Source: Desulfonatronovibrio magnus (lineage in GTDB: Bacteria > Desulfobacterota > Desulfovibrionia > Desulfovibrionales > Desulfonatronovibrionaceae). Taken from it: a stretch of DNA of 64,000 nucleotides. Within the stretch, counting starts at the first letter, position 1. Each line of letters begins with the position of its first letter. Shown in pieces: positions 62,883-64,000 of the stretch. Under the pieces are notes generated by a model. It worked only from the letters and a program-made list of their open reading frames with translations, did not search any database and was not told the DNA's origin. The translations under genes and the position numbers were made by a program. The stretch is from positions 86,456 through 150,455 of the forward strand of contig NZ_KN882175.1 of assembly GCF_000934755.1 (NCBI RefSeq). The letters are read 5' to 3'.

Positions 62883-63952
62883 CTGATCCTCCTTCTGATT
62901 AGCAAATATAGAAAAGTCGGTGCTCCGAGAAAAGCAGTAAGAATGGAAACCGGCAGAACATGTGGTGCAAGCATGAGCCTGGCCACTGTATCAGAAGCAA
63001 GAAGCAGAACCCCGCCAGTCAGGCATGCAGCAGGCATCAGAAACCTGTGATCATCGCCTATTATCCGCCTGACAATATGAGGACATATCAATCCCACAAA
63101 TCCAATAATGCCCAGAAATGAAACAATAGTAGCGGTAACCAGAGAAGCCACAATCATTCCTGTCATGCGCACTATCTGTACCTGCACGCCAAGACCTTTT
63201 GCTGTCTCATCACCAGCATCAATGGCATTGTAATTCCAGCGATTATATATAAAATAGAGAACTGAAAAAAAGACAACAATTGCCATAATCCTGATCTCGG
63301 TCCACCCTGCTCTCGATACATCTCCAAAGGTCCAGAACACCATGGCTGCCAGCTGAACATCATCAGCAAAATACTGCAAAAACATGGTGCCTGCTCCAAA
63401 GAGAGAGCCCAGGGCCACACCGCTGAGCACCATGACTTCAGGAGTAGCACCGCGCATTCTGGCTATAGCCACAATCACCATTGAAGCTGCCATACAGAAA
63501 AAAAAGGCAATCATTGTGGTCAAGTATGGATTGGCGATGGTTATCGCTCCTAGCTGGCTGCTCTGCATTACTCCGCTGCCCATAATCATCACAGAGAATG
63601 CGGCTCCAAATGCACCTGCCTGCGAAATACCGAGAGTAAAAGGAGAGCCGAGAGGATTGCGTAAAATGGATTGCATGGCTGCACCTGCAGCAGCCAGACC
63701 TGCTCCTGCCAGAAAGGCTGCCAGAGCATGTGGAAGACGAATATTTAAAACAATGACGTTATATCTGCTGTCATGAGACTGCCCCAAAAGTGCTTTGACA
63801 ACATCCCAGGCAGGAATTCTTACCGCACCAAACGAAATGGCAAGAATAAAAAAAAAGCCTGTCAAAAACAGCAGCAGAATTAGAAAAAAAACCTTACGGC
63901 CTATATATGTTTTGTATTCAAAGGGGATTTGACCATCATCAAAATGTGACAT
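62879..63952 (-). CDS. Iron/cobalamin-type ABC importer permease (FecCD family)
   Basis: 357 aa with a charged N-terminus and about ten helices. Family landmarks are IRLPHALAAFLAGAGLAAAGAAMQSILRNPLGSPFTLGISQAGAFGAA (residues about 72-120), the GAALAAAGxxxQ-type FecCD signature, and the C-terminal GLICPHIVRRIIGDDHRFLMPAACLTGGVLLLASDTVARL. It forms a homodimer with two ATPases. The ATPase gene overlaps its stop (ATGA type). Ligand among siderophores, heme and corrinoids is undetermined. The start is ATG 63952. Confidence 0.93.
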   Translation of the reverse strand: MSHFDDGQIPFEYKTYIGRKVFFLILLLFLTGFFFILAISFGAVRIPAWDVVKALLGQSHDSRYNVIVLNIRLPHALAAFLAGAGLAAAGAAMQSILRNPLGSPFTLGISQAGAFGAAFSVMIMGSGVMQSSQLGAITIANPYLTTMIAFFFCMAASMVIVAIARMRGATPEVMVLSGVALGSLFGAGTMFLQYFADDVQLAAMVFWTFGDVSRAGWTEIRIMAIVVFFSVLYFIYNRWNYNAIDAGDETAKGLGVQVQIVRMTGMIVASLVTATIVSFLGIIGFVGLICPHIVRRIIGDDHRFLMPAACLTGGVLLLASDTVARLMLAPHVLPVSILTAFLGAPTFLYLLIRRRIR

Positions 63953-64000
63953 GGATGGTCAGTTATATTATGTGGGAATTAATGTCAAAATGAAAACAAA

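Noticed and set aside
62130-63952. Cobalamin riboswitch for the FecCD operon
   Set aside because: The leader lies beyond the window edge; the 48 bases present show no element.

Overview
The window looks like the chromosome of a Gram-negative, anaerobic, sulfur-metabolising bacterium of the Desulfovibrionales type, possibly a halo-alkaliphile such as Desulfonatronospira or Desulfonatronovibrio. This is inference. It rests on a System I cytochrome c maturation locus with the CxxxY variant of CcmE, a YedE/TusA/DsrE sulfur-handling cluster, many sodium-linked systems (SSS symporter, SBF-like symporter, TRAP transporter, NaChBac-type Na+ channel) and LPS-core genes. No rRNA, tRNA, CRISPR array or transposase gene was seen.

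Layout: 1-4.5 kb, ccmE-ccmF-ccmA on the minus strand; 4.6-5.7 kb, a CNNM/CBS membrane protein; 6.0-8.7 kb, gmhB and two heptosyltransferase-type genes; 8.7-14.7 kb, three minus-strand ATPase/PD-(D/E)XK genes, one frameshifted; 15.4-22 kb, UbiD decarboxylase, SBF-like symporter, FxsA, MATE and rhomboid; 22.6-25.8 kb, a polar amino-acid ABC transporter followed by a response-regulator diguanylate cyclase; 25.9-35.6 kb, a 1043-residue unknown protein, AsmA, a DUF4139 protein and a FapA-type protein; 36.2-40.1 kb, the sulfur-transfer cluster, including an unlisted 57-residue gene; 40.7 kb, a bacterial CULT (cereblon-type) protein; 41.5-50.1 kb, a minus-strand series YcjX, DUF697, MoxR, DUF58, TgpA-type transglutaminase and M23 peptidase; 50.3-56.7 kb, SSS symporter, S24 repressor, Na+ channel, lipoprotein and a two-receiver diguanylate cyclase; 57.6-60.6 kb, a TRAP transporter; 60.8 kb, a host-attachment-family protein; 62.1-64 kb, an iron/cobalamin-type ABC importer.

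The most striking feature is a dense, layered set of non-coding repeats, roughly an eighth of the window. Families A and C share both ends but carry different cores. They lie singly or head-to-tail, and a CTT trinucleotide stands at nearly every junction. Family B is a MITE-like element with terminal inverted repeats (GTATCTGTTTAGCGCTT or GTAATAGTTTAGCC). Three copies have perfect 8-bp target duplications. A and C elements have entered B at exactly the same internal site twice, and entered a heptamer array once, so three empty sites can be reconstructed. Families D and E add further layers. The repeats sit just behind stop codons and inside operons, and one supplies the C-terminus of the TgpA-type transglutaminase.

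How the genes work together: Ccm proteins attach heme to periplasmic cytochromes; GmhB and the GT9 enzymes build the LPS core; YedE imports a sulfur species that TusA/DsrE-like proteins could pass on; MoxR, DUF58 and TgpA resemble a known membrane-associated module, here extended by YcjX/DUF697 and an M23 peptidase. These pathway links are inferred from family knowledge and gene order.
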